A DNA stretch of 24,252 nucleotides from Xanthoparmelia taractica (Eukaryota; Ascomycota; Lecanoromycetes; Lecanorales; Parmeliaceae). Location: the NCBI GenBank assembly GCA_033085395.1, contig JANQBS010000428.1:1-24252 (forward strand). Reading direction: 5' to 3'. Under the pieces are notes generated by a model, which saw nothing but the letters and a program-made list of their open reading frames with translations, was not told the origin of the DNA and did no database searches. Shown in pieces: positions 9,930-20,496 of the stretch; the stretch's first letter is position 1; each line of letters opens with the position of its first letter. The position numbers and the translations under genes were made by a program.

Positions 9930-11341
9930 CTTTATCGACTTACACTTAAAGTTCTAGAACTCTTACACTTATTAGTTAACTCTTCTAACGCTCTATATAT
10001 TCTTTATAACTCTAAGTACTTTAACGCTACGAAGACGTATAAGCTTCTTATTCGTAAATATTATTAAAATAAGAGTCTTAAGAATATTATTAACTACGTG
10101 AAGACTTACTATATATATTAACGTATTAGAATATCGCGTTATTAACTCTGTAATAAGTAAATCTCGCTTTTTATTATTATTAAATTATAAAATAAAATTT
10201 TTATAAATTTTATTATAAGCATATTCTTAAATAGACTTAAAAACGTTATTTATAACGTTATTTTAGTTATAGTAAAACGATTTATAATAATAATAAATAT
10301 CTATCGATAATAATTAAAATCGACGTAGCTAAATTAGCGAAAGTATTTTATATTAAAATTATTTATCGCTATAAAATTAATATTATTAGCGATAAAGACT
10401 TAATATTTATTAGCGTGTTTTAATTAGCGATCTATTATTATTTAAAAATAAAGCGTTATCTAAGTATCGTCTTTTATTCTTAAATTAATAATTAAATTAA
10501 GTATTAAAATTAAGTATTAAAATATTATTTACGCGTATTTATTAATAAGAAGTAAATTAATTAGATTAAACTACTATAAATAATAGAGTTTATATATATA
10601 AATAATTAATATATCTTTATCGAAACGATATTATTCTTCTTAATATATGAATATTATTCGAAAATACGCTAAGAAATTAAAAATAACTTCGTTAAGAGAA
10701 GAATACTCGCTATAAATAAAAAGATAAAAAGATTATAAACGTTAAGAGATAAAATAGTAGAACGACTACGTAGCGCTATTATAACTTAAGTTAAATAATA
10801 TAATAAATCGTATTAATCTTAGAGCTATAGAGTAAGTAATTTAATAATATTAATAACTAAGAATTTAAAATAAAAACGTCTAAATAAGAAGTTAATTTAT
10901 AAGTATATAAGATCTTTTCGAATTATAAATAAAATAGAATCGTAAGCGTATCGCTTATTATTATCTTTCACGTATAGAATTTATAATATCTTTTATATAT
11001 CGTTACTTAAATTATATTATATACGCGATTACGACGAAGTAACGAAATTCTTTATATAGACTTTTAAGCTTATTAATAATAAGAATATATAAAAGATAAA
11101 AGAAATTATTAATAAGATTAAGAAGCGAGAAGATATTTAATATAAGATTAAGTAAACTAATTAAGACGAAGAGTATAATTAATAACTATTTAACGAAGAA
11201 CTTAAGCGTATTAATAAGCTAATTTAAATTTATAATATATAGAAGATTAATAAGCGAAAGTATTAAGTATTAGATAAAAAAACTATTTAATTAGATTAAT
11301 AATCGTCGCTAAGTAAGCGAAGACGTTGAAAACGAAAATAA
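9930..11341 (+). pseudogene. Ty3/Gypsy chromovirus relic: integrase and chromodomain, 5'-truncated
   Basis: The plus-strand translation, allowing for RIP-type stops, gives the 3' half of a Gypsy polyprotein. A zinc-binding integrase N-terminus comes first (ATKTYKLLIRKYY at about 10,030, then a decayed CxxC region). The core follows (IISDKDLIFISVF at about 10,390, then the decayed position of the usual FHPQTDGQTER block near 10,480). The C-terminal domain ends with KLYYIRDYDEVTKFF at about 11,020. A chromodomain (IKEIINKIKKREDI..YKIK at about 11,100-11,200) is last. At least one frameshift lies near 10,290 and stops are abundant. No gag, protease, reverse transcriptase or RNase H is seen upstream; the sequence there is the 76-bp repeat and helicase block. 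I found no LTR. Confidence 0.85.
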
Positions 11342-14300
11342 ATATAATAATTATTTTAATATATTAAGTAATTATAAACGTACTCTTTACGCTTACTAAT
11401 ATAATTATTTAATTAAATAAAAGATTTATAATTAAAGTTTATTATTTAATTATTTATCTAAGTAATATTACGTCGAGAACATATTATATTAAATTAAGAT
11501 ATATATTATTATAGATATAATTTATTAGAGAAACGCTTAATACGTATTAAGAAAAAGAGTCTAATTAAGTTTACTTAGCTCGTCGTGTATTAAAATAAAA
11601 AGAAATAAATAATCTTTATTATAGCGATAGAGATAAACTAAGAAAAAATTCTTATAGAGATTTTTATTCGAGAAGCTTACTTATTCGATATTACTTTTAT
11701 TAGAGATAGCTTCTCTTAACTTCGTCTTATAGACGTTTAAATTATTTATTTTCTTTTAAAAAAGCTTATTATAATTCTTAAGCTCTTTAACGCGCTTATA
11801 TATCGTCTTAAGTTTCTTCTTCGCGATCTAAAAATCGCGTTAAAGAATTATAATAATAATAATCGCTTAATTATTAATATTTATAATTAAATTCTATTTA
11901 TTATAAAACTAAGTAATCTTATAATTAATATACGCTCGATCACGATATATTAATATTATAATTTTAAGAACTCGACGAACACGACGAAGAATTTTTTTAA
12001 TCTTTTTATAAAGAAAAGATAAAATCTTTATATAATTTCGAATTTGCTTTTTAGCGCTTTTATAATAAGAATAAAGCGAGAACTTATTTCTAATATAATT
12101 ATCGTTAAAATAAACGAAATATCGACGATAAGAAAAAGTAGATATTATACTATATTAGTATACGAGAACGAAGCGTTAAGAAACTTACTTATTATTATTA
12201 TATAAGCTATTAGGAGTAATATATATTAATATTAGCTTAGCGATAGAGAATATTTAATAGTACTTACAATAAAGAGAGTTAGAAGAAGTCGTAATAATAA
12301 GTATTTAACTATTAATATATCTAAGAAAGATATTATAGCGTTAGAGTAAGAACTTATAAAGAGTATATTAGATATTATAAAGAAGAGAAAAGTTTTAAAA
12401 GAGCGAAGATAAATTTATTAACACTAAAAGACGCTAGTAATTATTATTTACGATATTATTATCGATATATTATTAATAAAGTTTTTCTAGTAATTCTAAT
12501 TAACTAGATCGTTATATCGTCGATATTACTATTAATAAAATAATAAGATAATAAAATAATAAATTAGCTCTACGCTCTTTTATTATAGAAGTTAAAATAG
12601 CTTTATAGAGAGATATAGAAGCGTAGCTATTAATTATTTAATAATAGCTCGCTAAGAATTAGAATAAATAACGTATAATATATATATTTTAGAGTAATAG
12701 TAATATACGCTATAGAAACGATATCGCGTATAGAAGAACTTCTTTTACGCGTCTACGAAAGAATTAAAGAAATTCTTTAATAAACTATTAATAATATATA
12801 TCGTTTACTACGAATATATTAATCTTATATTATAGAGACGATAACGTATTAGAAGAACTCTTTTTTCTTATTATTTAAGAGAGTTAAAATTTTTTTTATA
12901 AGTCTTCTACGTATACTTAGCGATTACGTTATTACTAGTTTATAAATAATAGAATTAGTCGTAATATATCGAGTCTTCTATTAATACTTAAAGAGTATTA
13001 TTAAGATTATCGTATTATAAAAAAAATTTACATTATATATTAATAATTAATATAGTAGACTCGAGATAATTATAGTTAATAAACGTTATATATATAATAG
13101 TACTAACGCGCGTCTATAACGCGTATCTTTTATTATTAATAATTAAAATTAATATTTTAAGAGCGACGTCGTTTACGAGTACTTTTTCTTATTTCTTACG
13201 AGATTTAAAGATTTTTTATATTACGTATTAAGAATTTTATATTAAATAATATCTAAAGATTAAAGCTTAAAAGAGAAGATAATTATTAGATCTAGCGCTA
13301 TTTACGTCTTAGCGTCGATTACTTATAGATTTAAAATTTATTATAAAATTATAATAAGATTTATAATCTAAGATCTTAGCGTGACCTTGGCGATTATATA
13401 TCGTCTTCGTATATCTTAGAATTTTCGTATTTTTTAGAGATTAGTTCTATTAGAACTTAGTACCTAATAAAGAAATTATTATCGTATCGACTATACGTCT
13501 CTTATATTAACTAGATCGCTTGCTAAGCGCTAGCGAATCCACTCTTTACAAATTAATAGAGAATAATAATACGAGTACACGTAACTAACGAGTGACTTCT
13601 TTGAATCGTAGCACTAATCGTCTAAAGCTTAACTTATTAATTGCTTATAATAAGAAATATTTCGACTTATCGAGGGAAATCGATTTATCTCGATAATTTT
13701 CTAGAGTATTAATATCGATACTTAATCGGCGACTTCGATATTTCTTCGTCTATTTAAAATATTATCGAATTAAATATTCGATAATCTCTCTTATTTAAAA
13801 TTCGAAAATATTAAAATATTTATAATTCGTTTAATTAAACTTCTTAAATTATAAGAATAAATATTATTATAATCGACTCTATGAAAGTAGTAACGTTCTC
13901 GACTTATAAAGCGTATTTAATAATATCTATTAAGTAATTATAAGAGCTTTTTCAACTCTTTAAAAATACGTGATATAAATTATTAAGAAAAGATAAAATA
14001 CGTATTATTAAAAGAATAATAGATAACGAGTAATTATTAAGTATAGAACTAATATCTAATAAATAATTCGTGATACTCGCTATAGTATAACGAAATTAGT
14101 ACGTTACTATTATATATTAAGTACTTAAAAGTTAAGTAAAAAGATAATTAATTTCTTCTAACGAAAATTACTATTTAAATACTACTTGCTCTAATCGAGA
14201 TAGATACTAGTTCGATACTAGTATTAGATAGATACTATTCGTAATAGAATCTAAGTTTTACTTAATATCGCTAAGAGCGATTATTTTACGTAATAAAAGA

Positions 14301-14670
14301 TCGCTATATCGTCTATTCTCGATAATTTAAACTATAAAATTATTCTAATTATTTAAGATACTTGCGTTTATAAACGTATAATAATACTTACGAATAAAGT
14401 TAAATTTATATAAGACTAATAACTTAGTTAGACTAAAATAATAATCTAATAGTATTTTTTATAGACGAATAATTACTATAAAATATATATAGTAATATAT
14501 AATCTATTTATATATCTCGAAACACTATAGTAGAAATATTATCTTATTTATCTTATAAGTATTCTTCGTATTAGCGTTATTAGCGTATTCTTAATCTAGC
14601 TTAATAAGATTTTTAAATTTATACGTCTTAAAAAAGATTTATTTGAAATACTTAATCTTAACGACGCGAT
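11342..14670. other. Heavily RIP-degraded repeat DNA, content not assigned
   Basis: About 3.3 kb, extremely AT-rich. A minus-strand frame across about 11,840-11,540 reads as a Lys-rich coiled-coil-like stretch (YKRVKELKNYNKLF), interrupted only by TAA. A plus-strand frame from about 12,320 to 13,600 and a minus-strand frame from about 14,640 to 13,200 also carry mostly TAA/TAG stops. None matches a family I can name. In DNA this biased, such frames can arise by chance. The DNA probably derives from one or more mobile elements, with strand and type undetermined. Confidence 0.5.
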
Positions 14671-14790
14671 AGCTATTGGGTCGAGTCGTATAGATACCTG
14701 TGAGGTGCGCCGTATGGGCTCCATATGGATTCAAATAGAGCGTGCGCCTTCTATAAAGCGCGGCACCCAAACCCATGAGTTATATTTTTA
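14671..14790. other. Un-RIPed GC-balanced island inside AT-rich DNA
   Basis: About 120 bp with normal composition and many CpA/TpG dinucleotides, between long RIP-degraded flanks. It begins near TTGGGTCGAGTCG and includes ACCCAA near 14,765-14,770, giving a weak TTGGGT/ACCCAA inverted pair. I see no target-site duplication that fits those ends. It may be a late insertion or a remnant of single-copy sequence. No coding frame or RNA fold is obvious. Confidence 0.55.
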
Positions 14791-15430
14791 GCTTTATGAT
14801 ACAATTGAAAAGCGTTCTTACAATAGCGTTTATAAAGATTAAGAAAGAAACGCGTATCTTCGATTTATATAAAAGAGACTTCGAGATTATTATTCTTCTC
14901 TAAATTAATATTAGACTCGAATAATAATATCGTTAATAGCGATAATAGCGACGAGAGAGTAATTTATATATTTAATACTATTTATAACTATTACATTTAT
15001 ATTCGACGAGACGTTTTTTTAGCTTTAAGATTTAATCGCGATAATTAAAGATCTTGATATTAATTTTCTTAATCACGCTTGAGCTAAGAGTCTCTAAGAA
15101 GAATATCTTTAATATTATAGACTTAATTTTATAATATTAAGCGAAGCGAGTGAAAAGAGAGAATATAATAATTTTTATAAGGGTCTTAGATCTACTAAGA
15201 GTCTTCTTAAAGTTTTTTTTTAAATATTTTAAAGGGTTTAATAGCGATAGTTATAACGTAAGAAAAATAAGATAATTAAAAAGATTAAAATAAGTGTAGA
15301 TATAAATAAGATAAGAAGAATATACGCTAATTTAATATACAAATATTTAATGATTTAGAATTAGTTAAATAAAGATTATAAAAGAATACGATTTCTCTGA
15401 ATAAGAAGAATTCGAATAACGAGTTAACTA
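14791..15430. other. AT-rich stretch up to the compartment border
   Basis: RIP-degraded, AT-rich sequence with no recognisable gene. Composition changes abruptly close to 15,430, just after GAGTTAACTAATGATGTGAG, where CpA/TpG-containing, balanced sequence begins. Confidence 0.6.
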
Positions 15431-15444
15431 ATGATGTGAGACCC

Positions 15445-16415
15445 TTACATATAGTGCTCTCGAAGACACGTGTTTCCCGCATGTGCGCATGTATCTGGAA
15501 CAGCGGCTAGATCATGAGACACACTAACCCATAGTCCCACTATTCGACTTATCTTTCTCTCCACTTCCTCAACCAAATCGCATTGTTCATTCCTGATGCC
15601 TATGTGTTTGTCAAGTTGGCTCTGGCTGAACCGAGCCTTCCGGCTGAGCTTCCGCTCCATGTGTAGAGATGAGTGTGGAGGCCAAGATTCTTTTGTGAAG
15701 CCTAAGAAGAGTAGAGGACCTTTGCGTGAACAAGGAGAGCCGATGGTGAAATGGATCATTTTCGGCATGCCTACTCTTATAGACGAATCCAACCAACCGT
15801 ACTGCTTCGTGAGACCGGCAATGCTCTCTTTCACCTGTAAGCCTTGAAGAATTTCACATATCCTGTCCAGAGCTGCGTCTAGGCCCATTCGTCTTACTCA
15901 ATCTCGAAGGCGAAAGCAAGCTTACCAGCATCAGTTAAGCTCTCTTCTCAAGGCCAAAGACACCTTATAAGTAATTCAAGGGCTGTACAAGCAGAGATAG
16001 TGTCTTCCTGGTGAGCCTCCGCGGAGTCGCCGCGAAGCATTCTAAGGTTGGCTTCCAAATCATCCAGCTGCTGTTGAAAGACTTCAACTTTACCTCTGAG
16101 ATCATGATCTTGACGAAGCTCTTCCTGGGATGGTCTCAGACTATTGTGGGTGTAATGTGTAGTAAGATCCAGTAAATCTTTTCTGTCCCTATCTCCCTCT
16201 GGGCAGTCTCGAATTCCGTGGATGAAGACGGACAGAATATGCGTGAATTTTGTCAATGCTGCTAAGAGTTTCCTCTTGTCTCTGGGGTTTTGCGAAGATA
16301 TCAAGTGCAAACCAGACATTTCGCATGATGGACGAGGCTCATGAACTTTTGTTGTCACCTCAAGAGAGTGGTTCGACATTTTGTAGCAGCCCAAGAATGA
16401 CTTTATTTGTGCCAT
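15445..16415 (-). CDS. Hypothetical two-exon protein, about 299 aa
   Basis: Proposed model: exon 1 is 16415-15964 (ATG at 16415) and exon 2 is 15892-15445. A 71-bp intron has a GTGTCT donor at 15963, a CTTAACTG branch-like motif and an AAG acceptor ending at 15893. Exon 1 ends in phase 2 and exon 2 begins with the single base needed, so the frame joins and totals 300 codons including the stop. The protein has no signal peptide. A charged segment around residues 95-140 (EELRQDHDL, QQQLDDLEANLRML) is likely helical or coiled-coil. I do not recognise the family. The AAG acceptor is less common than YAG, so the two exons could instead be separate small frames. The gene ends within 20 bp of the AT-rich border. 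Confidence 0.42.
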
Positions 16416-16469
16416 CTGAAGAGACCGACTGAGCCCTTATAACTCCCCAGACGGCAACAGAACATTTTT

Positions 16470-16770
16470 GCGGTGGAAGGGAATACGAACATGGTGCCTT
16501 AGCGAAGTGGACGGAATTAGAGAAGTGGATGGAAAGAAGACTGCAGGGGCCCGCGTAGGGTGTTGTTCATAGAATTTCAATAAGAGAGAACAAAAGAAAT
16601 TCGACAATGAAAAAACAAACACATTCTTTCTTGTCACGTCTGCTGTGGAAGGGAATACAAAGAAGTCGATGGAAAGCAGACTGCAGGGCCCCACGTAGGG
16701 CTCTTGACATCTCTGCATGAGAGAGCAACAAAGACATTCAACAATGAAGGAATCAACATTGGCTTTCGTG
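16470..16770. repeat. Imperfect tandem duplication upstream of the hypothetical gene
   Basis: Two diverged copies lie head to tail, about 16,470-16,640 and 16,641-16,770. Shared landmarks in order are TGGAAGGGAATAC, GATGGAAAG.AGACTGCAGGG, CGTAGGG, GAGAGAACAA/GAGAGCAACA and CAATGA. The PstI-like CTGCAG landmarks are 140 bp apart, but the TGGAAGGGAATAC landmarks are 171 bp apart, so the second copy lacks about 31 bp near its start. The first copy also holds a short internal repeat of GAAGTGGAYGGA. A minus-strand open frame covering both copies (16437-16880) is most simply a by-product. Confidence 0.7.
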
Positions 16771-17084
16771 CCATGTCTTTGTGTTCTGCTGAACCATTGA
16801 TCAGGTGAGAAGCTGTGCACGTGACCGCCGGCCCTAGAACTCGGAATCAAAAGGCCGAACACATTTGTGCTTTCAGCCACCTTTTTTATTCTTGACTCTT
16901 CACCATCAACATCACCGTGTTCATTTCCCTCGACATCGAAACACTACTCCAATCCGAGATACATACTCCGATAATCTGCTGTGACTTAGGCTTGGATCTG
17001 GCTCTGCATTCTGTCAGCAGTACGACAAAAGCTAGTCAGAGCTACGTGCCAGCATCCACACTATCTCATACAAGTCGCTTAAAC

Positions 17085-18019
17085 ATGCCAGATCCGGGTA
17101 TAAAACGCCCTTCACCGGCATCGAAGCATCAGTTCAAAAAGAATACTGGCCTTTTATCGCCGTCCGACCCCCCCCCACGTTCTGACTCTGCTACTTCTGA
17201 GCTTCAATTTACAGGAACAGAAGCACTGAATGTTCATGAACCTGCTCGACCGAGCAGGCCCCGGATCAGAAAGCCTACAGAGAATTTCATCAAAGATCTT
17301 CTGGAGTTTGTTAGCCGAGGGGGAAAGGACACCCGGTGCATTACTGATCTCTTTGACAAACCTGGCCCCGATGTCGGTCCCTGCGTGCTCAGAGATGGCG
17401 ATATGATCTACTCTATTGTACCAACCCTCACAGCAATGGTACCAGATGAGTCAGCTTTCGACAAGGATGAGGCGGTCCGAGGCCTTTTTTGTCGATTGGA
17501 CTTCGGCGCTAAGGAAAATAAGAAATCTGTCGGCACTGGGACAAAGCCACATTACTTCTTGGCCATTGGGTACCTGATTGAGAAAAATGTTAAGACGGGA
17601 GAGATACGCAGTACTTACTATGCTCTTTGGAACCCATGTCCCTATGACTCGTATACGACTACCCTGCATCCAACGACGACGCAGACGATGCCTATCGGGA
17701 AACATTTTTCGGAGGTATCTACGATACCTATAACTACGGTCCCTTCTTCCTGGTGCCAGACCAACTCGACAAGCCTTCCGGAGCAGAGCAGATTAATAAG
17801 ACGCCGGCCTTCCCTCGTGGCCTTTTCCTAAGTCTTGTACATTTCGATTTTGCCCAGATGTCGGAAGATATTTGCCGAAATTGGATTGGCCATGCAATGG
17901 AAGGACTGGACTCGTTCAAAGTGAATGATTGCATGCGGCGGACCTTGGAAAACTATGGAGGCACATTGCGTGCTGTAGAGACTTGGCCGAAACCCTTCTT
18001 GAAAGAAGCCTCTAACTGA
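17085..18019 (+). pseudogene. Unknown fungal protein gene with one frameshift
   Basis: The ATG at 17085 has a favourable AAAC context. The frame upstream of it to 16917 lacks an ATG. A low-complexity Pro/Ser-rich N-terminus (about 70 residues) is followed by a globular-looking domain (FIKDLLEFVSRGGKDT, KPHYFLAIGYLIEKNV, STYYALWNPCPYD). At about 17,645-17,660 the protein-like sequence leaves this frame and continues two bases over (AYRETFFGGIYDTYNYGPFF, then SEDICRNWIGHAMEG) to the TGA at 18017-18019. Ignoring the shift, the product would be about 311 residues. The mechanism may be a 1-base deletion or a base-call error. No intron of normal length restores the frame without removing well-formed protein. 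I do not recognise the family, and no signal peptide or membrane segment is evident. Confidence 0.6.
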
Positions 18020-19947
18020 CGGCTTCAATACATACCGGGTCGAGGAATGAGATATTGATCAGACCCATGCATTGAACTAAGGTCCACCGGTGGCTTAAGA
18101 CATAACACAGATTGACATTAGCGCAGATCATAGTCCCATTGTTCGAATGGGAAACGCAGTACAGTTATTTCTCAAGGTTTTCCCCTTTTCTCTCGATTTA
18201 AACACTCGCTAATCTTTTGGTATCGAGATCTAGCCCAACAAGATTGCACCCCGTGTGACAGCAAGCGATTCCGGCTGACGTCCGCATCGCAACCAGCACT
18301 TGATTCTGAATTTCTTCTCCTACCAGCGCAGGTCCAGTCTCGAACCCATCCTTCGCCATCAATCAGGTCCCAGGCAAAAAAGATAATAAATTAAAAGATA
18401 AGAGATTAAAAAACAAGGCCGCGAATGAATGAGCAAGTGTAGGATTGTCATGTACAAGTCGTCGATGCGGGTTCTACAGAAGATCGAGCTCGCGACTGAC
18501 CGTAGAAGAAGCATCAGTGGTTTCCGTACGGACAACGTGACACATAAGCTTACAGGTCTAGGCACACGCGAGCTCGAAGCCGAGGGCCGAGAGACGACTG
18601 TAGAAGCGGGGAGATTAGAGCTCGTAAGAGAGGACACATCACCGTGCAGTCAAACTGCGCTGAATATAAAGGGTATGGCAATCTGCAAAGCCTTGGCTTG
18701 GCCCCCTGCGCCCCTTTTCCGTGACCCACGTATGAAGGCTTTCAGCATCCTTGAATTTGACTTAATGATTGCCTAAACCATTCTGCTGTGCTAGCTCGCC
18801 TCGCTGGATTTTACAGGTAGCTTTGCGTTGCCCACCAAGGATCATGCCAACCGCGATGCTTCCTCAAATAGCGGAGCCTAGTGCTACACTGCAGCTAGTC
18901 TTTACGAGGACCGGACCGCAGACCAAGAACCGGATGGAACGCCAGCATTAGCCACCCACAGGACCAGTCTCATGACTGGGAGGACAATTGTGACTGACTT
19001 GGCGGGGAGCCTGTTCTTTTAAAGTGACTGGTCTTGGTTTGCGACCAGTCTTGGTTAAGACCGGTCGTCCAATGGCAAGTGTTGACTGTTGACTGGCTGC
19101 AGTTCGCACGGGACGAACACAATGACTGAGCCGAATAATCGTACGATCCCCTCAGAGCAGAGCACGGTGGCTTCTGCAACCCCGGGTATGGCCTGAGTCT
19201 TACATTTGATCAGGCCGTTTGAGACGCCAGATGTCAGGCAAGATTCGAGCTCTAATCCATGATGCAGACGAGCCCCATTGGATCTTTGTTGACTCTAGAC
19301 GACGCCAAGACCCCCAATCCTAGAACTTTCACAGATTCAACTATCATGTGAGACGAGTATTCCCCAGATATGCATGGTAAGACAGTCCTGGTCCACTCGA
19401 ACATGAATGCTCAACCTCTGACCAAGATCAGCTCTCTTCAAGTCAGGAATACTTTACGACGTCCAATATCGTCATTATTTGTCTTAAGTCACCTACTGAG
19501 ACATAAAATGACCGCGATCTCCCCCAGCACCAGGTTTTCTCCGTGATTTCGGGTGTATCACTTTCAAATTTACATCACTGCTGCTAGCACGGTGCGGATG
19601 CTGGGAAGTTGAAATTCAAATAGAAGGTATCAGTGACATAGGGTTTATTGATACGAGCATTCTTGGTAGACGCCATCCAAAAACCAACTGCAACGCGGCT
19701 GTAAAGACAGTTCTGCAAAAGCAGTACCAATGACTAATACTATACAAGTACCATCTCCCACATCTTTCCGCTTCCAGGTCTATAATTAGAATGCAACTGG
19801 ACAACTGAAATTATACAGGCTTTGACAATCATCTCACAGTGTGCCGGCACCCCAAGCTAGCCAGCATTGATACTCTCGACTTCGATGGAGCCATGTTCCC
19901 ACTTGTCCCACATTCTAGGCAGATTGGCTCCAGTGTCGAGGTATGAT
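18020..19947. other. Intergenic stretch without convincing gene
   Basis: Nearly 2 kb of balanced composition. Open frames here (longest about 115 codons, 18429-18776 plus) have no recognisable domain and no matching neighbour exon. The only structured segment I see is the GACTGG/CCAGTC motif cluster at about 18,963-19,100. The last few hundred bases would contain the 3' untranslated region of the hydrophobin gene. No tRNA-like A/B boxes were found. Confidence 0.5.
18963..19100. repeat. Cluster of GACTGG/CCAGTC inverted repeats
   Basis: CCAGTCTCATGACTGG (about 18,964-18,979) is a 6-bp perfect hairpin. GACTGGTC...GACCAGTC (about 19,025-19,049) is an 8-bp perfect inverted pair. ACCAGTCTT..AAGACCGGT overlaps it to about 19,065, and GTTGACTGTTGACTGG follows near 19,080. 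The same hexamer thus recurs in both orientations within 140 bp. It could be a regulatory cluster or a decayed repeat end. Confidence 0.5.
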
Positions 19948-20359
19948 CTAGTAGGCGATAGCAACGCAACCATCGCCGTAGCAGCAGGCAACAGTGACGG
20001 AGCAGACATCGGAGACGGCCTTGGACTCGTCCGCTGAGAGAAACATGTCAGTGCTATTACTCCGCAACAAGGGGCGCAAGGCTCGACAGGGCGGAGATCC
20101 ACTTACCCGCGATGGCACTGCACTGCATGTCATAAGCGTTGCCGTCGGCCTTGACGACCTTCTTTGAAGGATGGGATTTGGCAGATCCGGCATTGCCGTT
20201 TTGGATGCAGCAATGCAGAGAGGATTGGGAGATGCTGTTGCCGCAGGACTGGCTGGCTTGGCCGACCGTGCCGTCTTTCTTCGCGTTTGGCATAGGGGAG
20301 GGAGCGGCGAAGGTGAGGCCGATGCTGAGCATGGCGATAGCGGCAAGGGAAAGCTTCAT
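19948..20359 (-). CDS. Hydrophobin (class I-like), secreted, two exons
   Basis: Exon 1 is 20359-20107 and exon 2 is 20033-19948. The 73-bp intron has a GTAAGTGG donor and TTTCTCTCAG acceptor, phase 1 on both sides. The product is 112 residues. Residues 1-18 or so (MKLSLAAIAMLSIGLTFA) form a clear signal peptide. The mature part has eight cysteines at 39, 50, 51, 80, 95, 101, 102 and 107, in the hydrophobin order C-CC-C-C-CC-C. Spacings are 10, 28, 14, 5 and 4. The long C3-C4 loop and short C5-C6 gap fit class I better than class II, but C7-C8 (4 residues) and the 5-residue tail are short. Hydrophobins are secreted and self-assemble into amphipathic layers on aerial hyphae and spores. The gene looks intact and has a TATA box upstream. 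Confidence 0.88.
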
Positions 20360-20490
20360 TTTTCAAAGTTGTAATTGAGATTTAGTGCTTGATGTGCAGT
20401 GATGAGCAGAGCGTAGCTGAAGGTCTTCGAAAGTTATCAAACAAAAGGTTGTTGTATCAAAACGAATTCAGGAAGAGGGGGAAGTCCTTT

Positions 20491-20496
20491 TTTATA
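20491..20496 (-). promoter_or_regulatory. TATA box of the hydrophobin gene
   Basis: On the minus strand the sequence reads CTATAAAAAAGG about 130 bp upstream of the ATG at 20359, a suitable distance for a TATA box plus a 5' leader. Highly expressed fungal hydrophobin genes commonly have one. It is the best such match in the upstream 200 bp. Confidence 0.55.

Noticed and set aside
16437..16880. Minus-strand open frame of 147 codons
   Set aside because: It covers the tandem duplication, ends without a splice partner, and its sequence is low in protein-like features.
18429..18776. Plus-strand open frame of 115 codons
   Set aside because: It has no domain, signal peptide or splice partner. An overlapping minus-strand frame is equally good, so chance is the simplest explanation.
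19857..20378. Several overlapping open frames on both strands
   Set aside because: They are alternative-frame shadows of the hydrophobin exons. One minus-strand frame (19948-20346) contains exon 2 but not the signal peptide frame.
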